Source: Streptomyces sp. LUP47B (GTDB lineage Bacteria; Actinomycetota; Actinomycetes; Streptomycetales; Streptomycetaceae). From it: a stretch of 36,163 bases of DNA. The stretch covers positions 1 through 36,163 of the forward strand of contig NZ_MJAH01000012.1 of NCBI RefSeq assembly GCF_001746295.1, given 5' to 3'. This document shows positions 8,154 to 15,254 of this stretch, one piece after another; position 1 is the stretch's first letter, and every line of letters begins with the position of its first letter. Both the position numbers and the translations under genes were made by a program. Below the pieces are notes generated by a model. The model ran no database searches. It was not told the DNA's origin and worked only from the letters and a program-made list of their open reading frames with translations.

Positions 8154-8879
8154 ATGCTGCACCGCGTCGAACACGTCATGGGGTTCCCGGTCTCGCTGCG
8201 GGTCGACGACGAGGACGTCCCCGAGTCGGCGGCGGACGCGGTCTTCGCGTGGCTGCGCGAGGTCGACGCCCGCTTCAGCCCGTTCAAGGACGACAGCGAG
8301 GTGTCGCGGTACGACCGGGGCGAGCTGTCCGCGGACGGGCTGAGCGCGGAGTTGCGCGAGATCCTCGACCTGTGCGAGCACTACCGGAAGGCCACCGGTG
8401 GCGCGTTCGACGTACGGCTGCCCGGTCGCCGGCTCGACCCCTGCGCGGTGGTCAAGGGCTGGTCGGTGCAGCGGGCGGCGGAGTTGCTGACAGCGGCCGG
8501 CGCGACGAGGTTCGTCCTGAACGCCGGCGGTGACGTGGTCGCCGCCGGCGGCCCCTGGCGGGTGGGCGTACGGCACCCCGAAGAGGCCGACAAACTGTGC
8601 ACGGTGTTGTCGCTCGACGGCGGTGCGGTCGCGACGTCCGCGCGCTACGAGCGGGGCGACCACATCCTCGACGGCCGCACCGGCCGCCCGGCAACCGGCC
8701 TCCTCAGCCTCACCGTCGTGGCCCCCACGCTCACGGAGGCCGACTCGGTCGCCACGGCGGCCTTCGCCATGGGCCCCGAGGGCGTCGACTGGGCCGCCTC
8801 CCTGGCGGGCTGCGAGGTCTTCGCGGTGGACGCGGAGCGTCAGGTGCTGCGGACGCCGGGCTTCCCGGCCGTCCCCTGA
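8154..8879 (+). CDS. apbE: FAD:protein FMN transferase ApbE
   Basis: A 241-residue ApbE-family protein. Family signatures visible in order are RFSPFKDDSEVSRY, KATGGAFDVR, AVVKGWSVQRA, LNAGGDV, GAVATSARYERG, ILDGRTGRP and ADSVATAAFAMG; the last includes an aspartate of the metal site. These enzymes cut FAD and attach FMN to a threonine of SGAT-type motifs, here most likely T116 and T216 of the upstream protein. The ATG at 8154 lies 10 nt after that gene's stop with GAGG 8 nt upstream. There is no signal peptide or lipobox, and the longer upstream frame adds none. The enzyme should therefore be cytoplasmic, although its substrate is predicted to be exported. It is also shorter than the roughly 330-residue secreted ApbE proteins. 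Confidence 0.93.
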   Translation: MLHRVEHVMGFPVSLRVDDEDVPESAADAVFAWLREVDARFSPFKDDSEVSRYDRGELSADGLSAELREILDLCEHYRKATGGAFDVRLPGRRLDPCAVVKGWSVQRAAELLTAAGATRFVLNAGGDVVAAGGPWRVGVRHPEEADKLCTVLSLDGGAVATSARYERGDHILDGRTGRPATGLLSLTVVAPTLTEADSVATAAFAMGPEGVDWAASLAGCEVFAVDAERQVLRTPGFPAVP

Positions 8880-8892
8880 CAGGACATGCCAC

Positions 8893-8933
8893 GAGGGCGG
8901 GCCGCCGGCTCTGTTCACCGGCGGCCCGCCCTC
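8893..8933. terminator. Bidirectional terminator hairpin after apbE
   Basis: GAGGGCGGGCCGCCGG pairs perfectly with CCGGCGGCCCGCCCTC, giving a 16-bp stem with a 9-nt loop. It lies 13 nt after the apbE stop and 18 nt before the end of the convergent GT39 gene, so it can serve both. There is no U-tract. Confidence 0.9.
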
Positions 8934-8951
8934 CGCGTGTCCACGTGCTGG

Positions 8952-10985
8952 TCAGCCGAGACGGTACAGGCCGCTGTAGGCGGAGACCGCGGTGCCGTTC
9001 TTCTTGACCCAGGTGGAGATCTCGGAGTTCGAGGAGCCCTGGCCGCTGTCGCTGACGACGATGTAGTGCAGCTTGCCGGACTTCACGAGGCTCTTCAGCC
9101 TGGCGAGGGTCATGGCGTTGTCGGAGCCGGACCAGCCGCCCATCGAGATCACCGGCTCACCGGACTCCAGGATGATCGAGGAGGCGGTCTGGTCGGTGGC
9201 GACCGCGACCAGCCAGGTGGCGCCGTCCTGGTGCTTCTTCAGGTACGTGATCATCGCGGAGGAGACTTGGGTGTCGCCCATGCCGCCAGTAGTACGGCCG
9301 GACGCGGACTGGCCCGTGGACTGGCCGCTGGAGCTGGAGGTGCTGGAGCCGCTCGGTGCGCTGCCGCTGGTGCCCGTGCCGGTGCCGCCGCCCGGGCCGC
9401 CGCTCCCACTGGGCCGCTGGCCCCCGCCCATGCCGCCGCCCCCGCCCATGCCGCCTGTGCTCGGACCGGCCGTCGGGTTGGTGCCGTTGGTGCTGGAGGT
9501 GGCCGCCGACGCCGAGTACGCGGCGGGACCGGCGAGCAGGGCGACGACCGCCGCGAGGGCCGCGATGCCCGTCAGCCGCTGCCGCCCGGTGAACCGGCCG
9601 AGCAGCAGCCCGATCACGGCGACCGTACCGGCGACCCCGGCCACGACCTCGGCGACCGTGTACAGCGTCCCGGAGCCGGAGACCCGCTGGAGCAGGACGA
9701 CCGCCCACACCGTGCTGCCCGCGACGGCCCCAGGCAGCACCCACCCCCACTTCGCCGCCGCACCCTCACGGAAGGCCCGGTACAGCATCACGCCGCCGAT
9801 ACCGGCCAGAGCAGCGATGCCGGGCGCCATGGCGGTGACGTAGTAGGGGTGGAAGGTGCCCTCGGCGAGCGCGAAGGTCAGGTAGTGCAGGACGAACCAG
9901 CCGCCCCACAGCAGCAGCGCCGCCCGCTTGGCGTCCGTACGAGGGGCCCGGCCGCGCAGCACCAGACCGCCGATCAGGGCGACGAGCGCGAAGGGGATCA
10001 GCCAGGAGATCTGACCGCCCACGATGCTGTTGAACAGCCGGTACAGCCCCGCCTCGCCGCCGAAACTGGCGCCGTTGCCCTGCGAGCCCACCGAGGAACT
10101 CGCCCCGAAGATCCGGCCGAAGCCGTTGTAGCCGATGACCAGGTCCCACACCGTGTTGTCGGTGGAGCCGCCGATGTACGGCCGGGAGGACGCCGGAATG
10201 AGGTCGACGACCACCATCCACCAGGCGCTGGAGACGACCAGCGCGACGGTGCCGACGGCGAGATTGCGGATACGGCGGCCGAGCGAGCCCTTGGCCGCCC
10301 ACAGGTAGACGAGGAAGAAGACCGGCAGGACGACGTACGCCTGCATCATCTTGGTGTTGAACGCGAAGCCGATCGCCACCCCGGACCACACCAGCGGCAG
10401 CAGCCGCCCGGTGCGCACGGCCTTCATCAGCGCGGCCGCGCCGAGCAGCATCAGGAAGACCAGGACCGGGTCCGGGTTGGTGTCCCGCGTGATGGCGACG
10501 GTGATCGGCGTGAGGGTGAGCGCGAGCGCCGCGATCGTGGCCGCGACGGCCCCGAAGTCCCGCCTGACCATGCGGTACAGCAGGGCCACCGAGCCGGTGC
10601 CGAGCGCGACCATCGGCAGCATCAGCTGCCAGGTGCCGTACCCGAGGACACGCGCCGAGAGCCCCATCACCCACAGCGCGAACGGCGGTTTGTCGACCGT
10701 GATGAAGCTGCCCGCGTCCAGGGCGCCGAAGAAGAACGCCTTCCAGCTCTTGGTGCCGGAGTAGACGGCCGCGTTGTAGAAGGTGTTGCCGCTGACGGAC
10801 GACATGTTCCAGGCGTACAGCGCCGTGGCCAGCACGAGGATCGCCCAGAGAGCGGGGCGGGCCCAGCGTGGATCCTGCGGGGGACCGGTGAACAGTCCGC
10901 GCAGCCGGCTGCTCGCGGCGGGCGGCACGGCCCGGTGCCGGCCGTCCTGGTCGGTCGGCGCGGGCGGTGGGGCGAGGGTCGTCAT
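8952..10985 (-). CDS. GT39-type membrane glycosyltransferase (PMT/ArnT/YkcB-like)
   Basis: A 677-residue polytopic protein. After a short cytoplasmic N-terminus come about a dozen membrane helices. Between the first two is the extracytoplasmic loop with the acidic FITVDKPPFALW motif, typical of polyprenyl-phosphate-sugar-dependent transferases. A long Gly/Ser/Met-rich linker (about 490-570, GGMGGGGGMGGG and similar) then leads to a soluble C-terminal domain of about 100 residues (ATWLVAVATDQTASSIIL, GWSGSDNAMTLARL) placed outside the membrane. The ATG at 10985 has GGAG 8 nt upstream. An in-frame ATG at 11021 lacks a ribosome site and was not chosen. It should transfer a sugar from a lipid-phosphate carrier to an extracytoplasmic acceptor; the acceptor is unknown. 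It stands alone, convergent to the redox operon. Confidence 0.9.
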   Translation of the reverse strand: MTTLAPPPAPTDQDGRHRAVPPAASSRLRGLFTGPPQDPRWARPALWAILVLATALYAWNMSSVSGNTFYNAAVYSGTKSWKAFFFGALDAGSFITVDKPPFALWVMGLSARVLGYGTWQLMLPMVALGTGSVALLYRMVRRDFGAVAATIAALALTLTPITVAITRDTNPDPVLVFLMLLGAAALMKAVRTGRLLPLVWSGVAIGFAFNTKMMQAYVVLPVFFLVYLWAAKGSLGRRIRNLAVGTVALVVSSAWWMVVVDLIPASSRPYIGGSTDNTVWDLVIGYNGFGRIFGASSSVGSQGNGASFGGEAGLYRLFNSIVGGQISWLIPFALVALIGGLVLRGRAPRTDAKRAALLLWGGWFVLHYLTFALAEGTFHPYYVTAMAPGIAALAGIGGVMLYRAFREGAAAKWGWVLPGAVAGSTVWAVVLLQRVSGSGTLYTVAEVVAGVAGTVAVIGLLLGRFTGRQRLTGIAALAAVVALLAGPAAYSASAATSSTNGTNPTAGPSTGGMGGGGGMGGGQRPSGSGGPGGGTGTGTSGSAPSGSSTSSSSGQSTGQSASGRTTGGMGDTQVSSAMITYLKKHQDGATWLVAVATDQTASSIILESGEPVISMGGWSGSDNAMTLARLKSLVKSGKLHYIVVSDSGQGSSNSEISTWVKKNGTAVSAYSGLYRLG

Positions 10986-11218
10986 GGCAGCTACTCCAGG
11001 TCTCCGAGCGGTGGTTGTCATGACCGTCGGGCCCGGGGCTGGGTGATCCCTGTGGCTTCGCTGAACGCAGGATGAGAATCAGAGAACTCACAGAGTGCCC
11101 ACAGCCGCATCGCCCTGTACGGCTGTCCGCAACACAAGCCGTCTAGACTCTGCCGGACGGCCTGCCGGACTGGCCGAATGCGGACAACTTCTGCCAGACC
11201 CGAAGGGTATTCGGCGCT

Positions 11219-12361
11219 TTGATACGGATAGATTCAGTCACCAAGCGGTACCCGGACGGCACGGTGGCGGTCGACCGGCTCTCGTTGGAGATCCCCGACC
11301 GTTCGATCACCGTCCTCGTCGGTCCCTCGGGCTGCGGCAAGACGACGACCCTGCGCATGATCAACCGGATGGTCGAGCCCAGCGAGGGCACCATCCTGAT
11401 CGACGGCAAGGACAGCCGGCAGCAGCCGGTCAACACACTGCGCCGGTCCATGGGGTACGTCATCCAGAACGCCGGTCTCTTCCAGCACCGCACGATCGTC
11501 GACAACATCGCCACCGTGCCCCGGATGCTGGGCTGGGGCAAGGAGAAGGCGCGGGCCCGGGCGCGGGAGCTGATGGAGCGGGTCGGGCTCGACGGCTCGC
11601 TCGCCAAGCGGTACCCCTACCAGCTCTCCGGCGGACAGCAGCAGCGCGTCGGTGTGGCACGGGCGCTCGCCGCCGATCCGCCGGTCCTGCTGATGGACGA
11701 GCCGTTCTCGGCCGTCGACCCCGTCGTCCGCAAGGGTCTCCAGGACGAACTCCTGCGCATCCAGGACGAGTTGGGCAAGACCATCGTCTTCGTCACCCAT
11801 GACATCGACGAGGCCGTCAAGATCGGCACCATGGTCGCCGTGATGCGCACCGGCGGCAAGCTCGCCCAGTACGCGCCGCCCGCCGAACTGCTCTCCAGCC
11901 CCGCCGACGCGTTCGTCGAGGACTTCCTCGGCACCGACCGCGGTATCCGGCGGCTCTCCTTCTTCCCCTCCGCGGGCCTGCGACTGCTCACCGGACCGGT
12001 CGTCGCGGTCGACGCCACCGCCGAGCAGATCGCCGCGCGGGACACGGCCGAGGCCCCCTATCTCCTCGTCACCGACGTGGACGGCAAGCCCCTTGGCTGG
12101 AGCGAGCCGGGACAGCTGACCGCTGGGAGCGTCGACGTCGGTCGACTGCTGCCGTACGGACGGCCGTTCGTCGCCGGTACGGACTCGCTGCGGGCCGCGC
12201 TGGACTGTGCCGTGCTCTCGCCCACCGGGTGGGCCGTCGGTGTCGACGCCGAGGGACGGGTGGCCGGGGTGGTCTCCCAGCAGTCCATCGGCGAGGCGAT
12301 CCGCGGGGCGCACGCTGAGGGCCGTACGGACGCCCCCGTCCCGGACTCCAAGGTCGGCTGA
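11219..12361 (+). CDS. opuCA: Osmoprotectant (glycine betaine-type) ABC transporter ATPase
   Basis: A 380-residue ATPase of the ProV/OpuCA type. Walker A is GPSGCGKTTT (K41), the signature is LSGGQQQR, Walker B is VLLMDEPF, and the switch is FVTHD. After the ATPase core, a C-terminal region of about 130 residues (PYLLVTDVDGKPLGW, GVDAEGRVAGVVSQQSI) resembles the CBS-type regulatory module that senses ionic strength in OpuA/OpuC. The best start is a TTG at 11219, giving the usual MIRIDSVTKRYPDG N-terminus. The AGGG upstream is rather far (about 11 nt), so initiation may be weak. It overlaps the next permease gene by 1 nt. The 233-nt upstream gap holds no promoter I could assign firmly. Confidence 0.92.
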   Translation: MIRIDSVTKRYPDGTVAVDRLSLEIPDRSITVLVGPSGCGKTTTLRMINRMVEPSEGTILIDGKDSRQQPVNTLRRSMGYVIQNAGLFQHRTIVDNIATVPRMLGWGKEKARARARELMERVGLDGSLAKRYPYQLSGGQQQRVGVARALAADPPVLLMDEPFSAVDPVVRKGLQDELLRIQDELGKTIVFVTHDIDEAVKIGTMVAVMRTGGKLAQYAPPAELLSSPADAFVEDFLGTDRGIRRLSFFPSAGLRLLTGPVVAVDATAEQIAARDTAEAPYLLVTDVDGKPLGWSEPGQLTAGSVDVGRLLPYGRPFVAGTDSLRAALDCAVLSPTGWAVGVDAEGRVAGVVSQQSIGEAIRGAHAEGRTDAPVPDSKVG

Positions 12362-13050
12362 TGGACGGCTTCTTCGACATCCCCAGCGACCTCCAGCACA
12401 GCTGGCTCGGTCTCATCGGCCTGCACGTCCGGGAGGCCGGGCTGCCGGTCCTCGCCGGGCTGTTGATCGCCCTGCCGCTCGCCCAGCTGTGCGTGCGCTT
12501 CCGGTGGCTGTACCCGCCGGTGCTGTGGGTGACGACCGTGCTGTACGCCATCCCGTCGCTGGCCTTCTTCGTGGTCCTCATCGACTACACCGGTCAGACC
12601 GAACTCACGGTGATGATCCCGCTCACCGTCTACACGCTCGTCATCCTGGTCCCGGCGATCGTCGACGGCGTCCGTTCGGTGCCGCAGGAGACCATCGCCG
12701 CCGCGACGGCGATGGGCTTCGGACCCGTACGCCGTTACGTCCAGGTCCAGTTGCCGATCGCCGTGCCCGCCATCGTCGCCGGGCTGCGGGTGGCGACCGT
12801 GTCGAGCATCTCCCTCGTCTCTGTCGGCGCGCTCATCGGCAACCAGGGCGCGCTCGGCAACCTCATCAACGACGCGAACATCTACAACCGGCCCGAGCTC
12901 GCAGTGAACGCCGTGGTGACCATGGCGGTCCTCGCGATCCTCGCCGACGGGCTGCTGGTCGTCGTACGACTGCTCATGACGCCGTGGATGCCGAGCGGCG
13001 CGCGTGCGCGGCGCGCGCAGCGGCCCGAACCGGAGGTCGCCGCCCGGTGA
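12361..13050 (+). CDS. opuCB: Osmoprotectant ABC transporter permease 1
   Basis: A 229-residue permease with about six hydrophobic segments. The cytoplasmic coupling-loop region IAAATAMGFGPVRRYVQVQLP precedes a run of small residues, as in ProW/OpuCB proteins. The ATG overlaps the ATPase stop (TGATG) and its own stop overlaps the next gene (GTGA), so the three genes form one tightly coupled unit. With the second permease it should form the membrane channel. The C-terminus is basic and cytoplasmic (ARARRAQRPEPEVAAR). Confidence 0.92.
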   Translation: MDGFFDIPSDLQHSWLGLIGLHVREAGLPVLAGLLIALPLAQLCVRFRWLYPPVLWVTTVLYAIPSLAFFVVLIDYTGQTELTVMIPLTVYTLVILVPAIVDGVRSVPQETIAAATAMGFGPVRRYVQVQLPIAVPAIVAGLRVATVSSISLVSVGALIGNQGALGNLINDANIYNRPELAVNAVVTMAVLAILADGLLVVVRLLMTPWMPSGARARRAQRPEPEVAAR

Positions 13051-13715
13051 ACATCCTCAACTTCATCAGCGCGTTCTTCAGCGACAGCGCGCACTGGCAG
13101 GGCTACGACGGGATTCCCACGAGGCTGGGGGAGCACGTCCAGTACACCCTGGAGGCCCTCGCCATCGCCGCGGGAATCGGGTTGCCGGTGGGGCTCGTCA
13201 CCGGGCACTACGGGCGGGGCGGTAACGCGCTGGCCTTCCTCGCCGTGGCCGGGCGGGCCCTGCCCACCTTCGGTCTGCTGGTGCTGATGACCCTCTCGCT
13301 CGGGTTCGGGCTGATCAACGTGATGATCCCGCTGGTCGTGCTGGCCGTGCCGCCGATCCTGGTCACCACCTACGAGGCGATGCGGTCGGTGGACCCCGCC
13401 CCGGTGGACGCGGCCCGGGGGATGGGCATGCACGACATCGAGGTGCTCTTCCGCGTCGAGCTTCCGGTCGCCCTTCCGCTGATTCTCGGCGGACTGCGGT
13501 CGGCGGCCATCCAGATCGTGTCGACGGCCACCATCGCCGCGTACGTGTCTCTCGGGGGGCTCGGGCGGTACATCGTGGACGGGCTCTACCAGCGCAACTA
13601 CGAGAAGGTCGTGGGCGGCGCCGCGCTGGTCGCCCTGATGGCGCTGGCGACGCTGGCGCTGTTCTGGGGGATCACCCGGCTCACGGTCTCGCGCGGGGTG
13701 CTCAGGAGCAACTAG
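13047..13715 (+). CDS. opuCD: Osmoprotectant ABC transporter permease 2
   Basis: A 222-residue permease starting at a GTG that overlaps the previous stop by 4 nt. About six membrane helices are visible. The coupling motif DAARGMGMHDIEVLFRVELP is the typical EAA-like loop that contacts the ATPase. It pairs with permease 1. In many bacteria the binding-protein gene lies in the same operon. Here transcription meets a terminator and a conservon on the other strand, and the predicted binding protein is about 4.65 kb further on at 18367. Confidence 0.92.
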   Translation: MNILNFISAFFSDSAHWQGYDGIPTRLGEHVQYTLEALAIAAGIGLPVGLVTGHYGRGGNALAFLAVAGRALPTFGLLVLMTLSLGFGLINVMIPLVVLAVPPILVTTYEAMRSVDPAPVDAARGMGMHDIEVLFRVELPVALPLILGGLRSAAIQIVSTATIAAYVSLGGLGRYIVDGLYQRNYEKVVGGAALVALMALATLALFWGITRLTVSRGVLRSN

Positions 13716-13721
13716 GCGAAC

Positions 13722-13749
13722 GGCCGGGGGAGTTCCGATCCCCCCGGCC
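13722..13749. terminator. Convergent terminator hairpin
   Basis: GGCCGGGGG pairs with CCCCCGGCC, a 9-bp GC-only stem with a 10-nt loop. It fills most of the 37-nt gap between the permease stop and the stop of cvnD on the other strand, so it probably ends both transcripts. Confidence 0.8.
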
Positions 13750-13752
13750 CCG

Positions 13753-14355
13753 TCAGGCCTTTGTGCGCGCCAACGCCTGTTCCAGTACGACCAGCAGCGC
13801 GTCGCGGACCGAACCGCGCTCCCTCGCGTCGAAGACGATCACCGGGACGCGGTCGTTGACGTCCAGGGCCCAGCGGACCTCGTCCAGGGTGTGTTCGACC
13901 CTGCCGTCGAAGGCGTTGACGGCGACCGCGAACGGGATCTGCCGGTGCTCGAAGTAGTCGACCGCGGCGTAGCAGTCGTCGAGGCGGCGGGTGTCGACGA
14001 TGACCAGACCGCCGAGCGCGCCCTCGACGATGTCGTCCCACATGAAGCCGAAGCGCTCCTGCCCCGGCGTGCCGAACAGGTACAGCTTCAGGGTCGGGTC
14101 GACGGTGATGCAGCCGAAGTCCATCGCGACCGTGGTCGTGGTCTTGCGCGGGGTGTGGCTGAGGTCGTCCACGCCCGCGGCGACCTCGGTGATGGCGGCC
14201 TCGGTGGTCAGCGGCTCGATCTCGGAGATGGAGCCGACCGCGGTGGTCTTGCCCACCCCGAAGCCACCCGCGATCACCATCTTGACCGGCAGCGGCGGTC
14301 GTACGGCGGCGGAGGGCGCGGCCGAGGGCCGGGCGGCCGGTTCAGTCGGTGTCAC
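13753..14355 (-). CDS. cvnD: Conservon GTPase CvnD (first conservon)
   Basis: A 200-residue small GTPase-like protein. The P-loop is AGGFGVGKTT (K36), the G2/G3 region is TTTTVAMDFG...LFGTPGQERF, and the base-recognition position reads VNAFD rather than NKxD, as in other conservon GTPases. It should switch between GDP and GTP forms at the membrane together with CvnA-C. The GTG start lies 14 nt inside the cvnC 3' end, so translation is coupled. The same 14-nt overlap is seen in the second conservon. It is the last gene of the unit; no cytochrome P450 gene follows, unlike in some conservons. Confidence 0.94.
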   Translation of the reverse strand: MTPTEPAARPSAAPSAAVRPPLPVKMVIAGGFGVGKTTAVGSISEIEPLTTEAAITEVAAGVDDLSHTPRKTTTTVAMDFGCITVDPTLKLYLFGTPGQERFGFMWDDIVEGALGGLVIVDTRRLDDCYAAVDYFEHRQIPFAVAVNAFDGRVEHTLDEVRWALDVNDRVPVIVFDARERGSVRDALLVVLEQALARTKA

Positions 14356-14758
14356 GGAGTACCCCTCGGGAGTCGGGGATGGCGCGCAGGCCGTCGATGA
14401 GCCTGCGCAGAACGGAGGCGTCGTGAGTGATGTCGGTGTCGGGCACGTGCACCGTCAGCTGCCCCGCCGTGCGCAGGTCCTCGGCGAGGATCCGCACCAC
14501 GTTCAGGTGCAGCCGCAGCCGGGCCGCGATCTCCGCGATGGACTGCGGTATCCGGCACGCGGCGACGATGTCGTGCTGTTCGAAGGAGAGCCGGTCGAGC
14601 ACGGCGAGCCCTTCGGCGGTGGCCACCACCTGGGTCTCGACGGGCATCGTCCGGCCGGACGGATCGGGTGCCACCCGGCCGGCGGTGACGAGGAACGGCC
14701 GTACGGCGGGCACGGGGCCGCCCGGCTCCGGTCTCGGAGGCGTGCTGCCGTCCGCCAT
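14342..14758 (-). CDS. cvnC: Conservon protein CvnC (DUF742)
   Basis: A 138-residue DUF742 protein. After a proline-rich N-terminus comes RPFLVTAGRVAP. The region SIAEIAARLRLHLNVVRILAEDLRTAG looks like a helix-turn-helix fold with a following wing (QLTVHVP), and DASVLRRLIDGLRAI is at the C-terminus. In characterised conservons this protein associates with the kinase-like, roadblock and GTPase partners at the membrane. It lies 19 nt after cvnB and overlaps cvnD by 14 nt. Confidence 0.93.
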   Translation of the reverse strand: MADGSTPPRPEPGGPVPAVRPFLVTAGRVAPDPSGRTMPVETQVVATAEGLAVLDRLSFEQHDIVAACRIPQSIAEIAARLRLHLNVVRILAEDLRTAGQLTVHVPDTDITHDASVLRRLIDGLRAIPDSRGVLRDTD

Positions 14759-14777
14759 GACTGCGCTTCCTCCTCGG

Positions 14778-15254
14778 TCAGCGCTTCGACGCCGCGCCGA
14801 CGCTGTTCTTCAGTTCGAGCACGAGCTGAGGGCTGAGCGCGCTGCCGGCACGGTTGGCGAACAGCGTCATCTCGTACGCGATGTTGCCGAGCTTGGCCTC
14901 CTTGTCGGTGACGACGCCGAGCACGGCGCCGCTGCCGATCGCGGAGACCAGGACATGCCCGCCCTCCAGGTCGATGATGACCTTGTTGAGGCCGCCGAGG
15001 CCGTAGTTGCCGGAGGCACCCGCGGCCAGGCTCGTGATGCCGGAGACGATCGCGGCGAGGCGTTCGGAGTCCGCGTGCTCGCGTAGCTCCGACACCGCGA
15101 TGAGCAGCCCGTCCGAGGACACGGCGATGGCGTCGACGACACCCGCCGTCTCCGTCGCGAAACGGTTCAGCAGCCAGGTGAAGTCGGCTGCGGCGGCCTG
15201 CAGGTCGGCGGGCGTGGTGCCTTCCGTAGGCGTGTCACCTGTGGACGTGCTCAC
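14778..15254 (-). CDS. cvnB: Conservon protein CvnB (roadblock/LC7)
   Basis: A 158-residue roadblock/LC7 domain protein (DFTWLLNRFATETAGVVDAIAVSSDGLLIAVS, then a Gly/Ala-rich stretch ending GNYGLGGLNKVIIDLEGGHV). Such proteins are usual partners and regulators of small GTPases of the CvnD/MglA class. The GTG start overlaps the cvnA stop (GTGA). The N-terminus is about 18 residues longer than that of the second conservon's CvnB. Confidence 0.94.
   Translation of the reverse strand: MSTSTGDTPTEGTTPADLQAAAADFTWLLNRFATETAGVVDAIAVSSDGLLIAVSELREHADSERLAAIVSGITSLAAGASGNYGLGGLNKVIIDLEGGHVLVSAIGSGAVLGVVTDKEAKLGNIAYEMTLFANRAGSALSPQLVLELKNSVGAASKR

Noticed and set aside
10986..11218. Promoter of the osmoprotectant ABC operon with TAGACT near 11142 as -10
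   Set aside because: No acceptable -35 at the right spacing was seen, so it was not listed as a feature.
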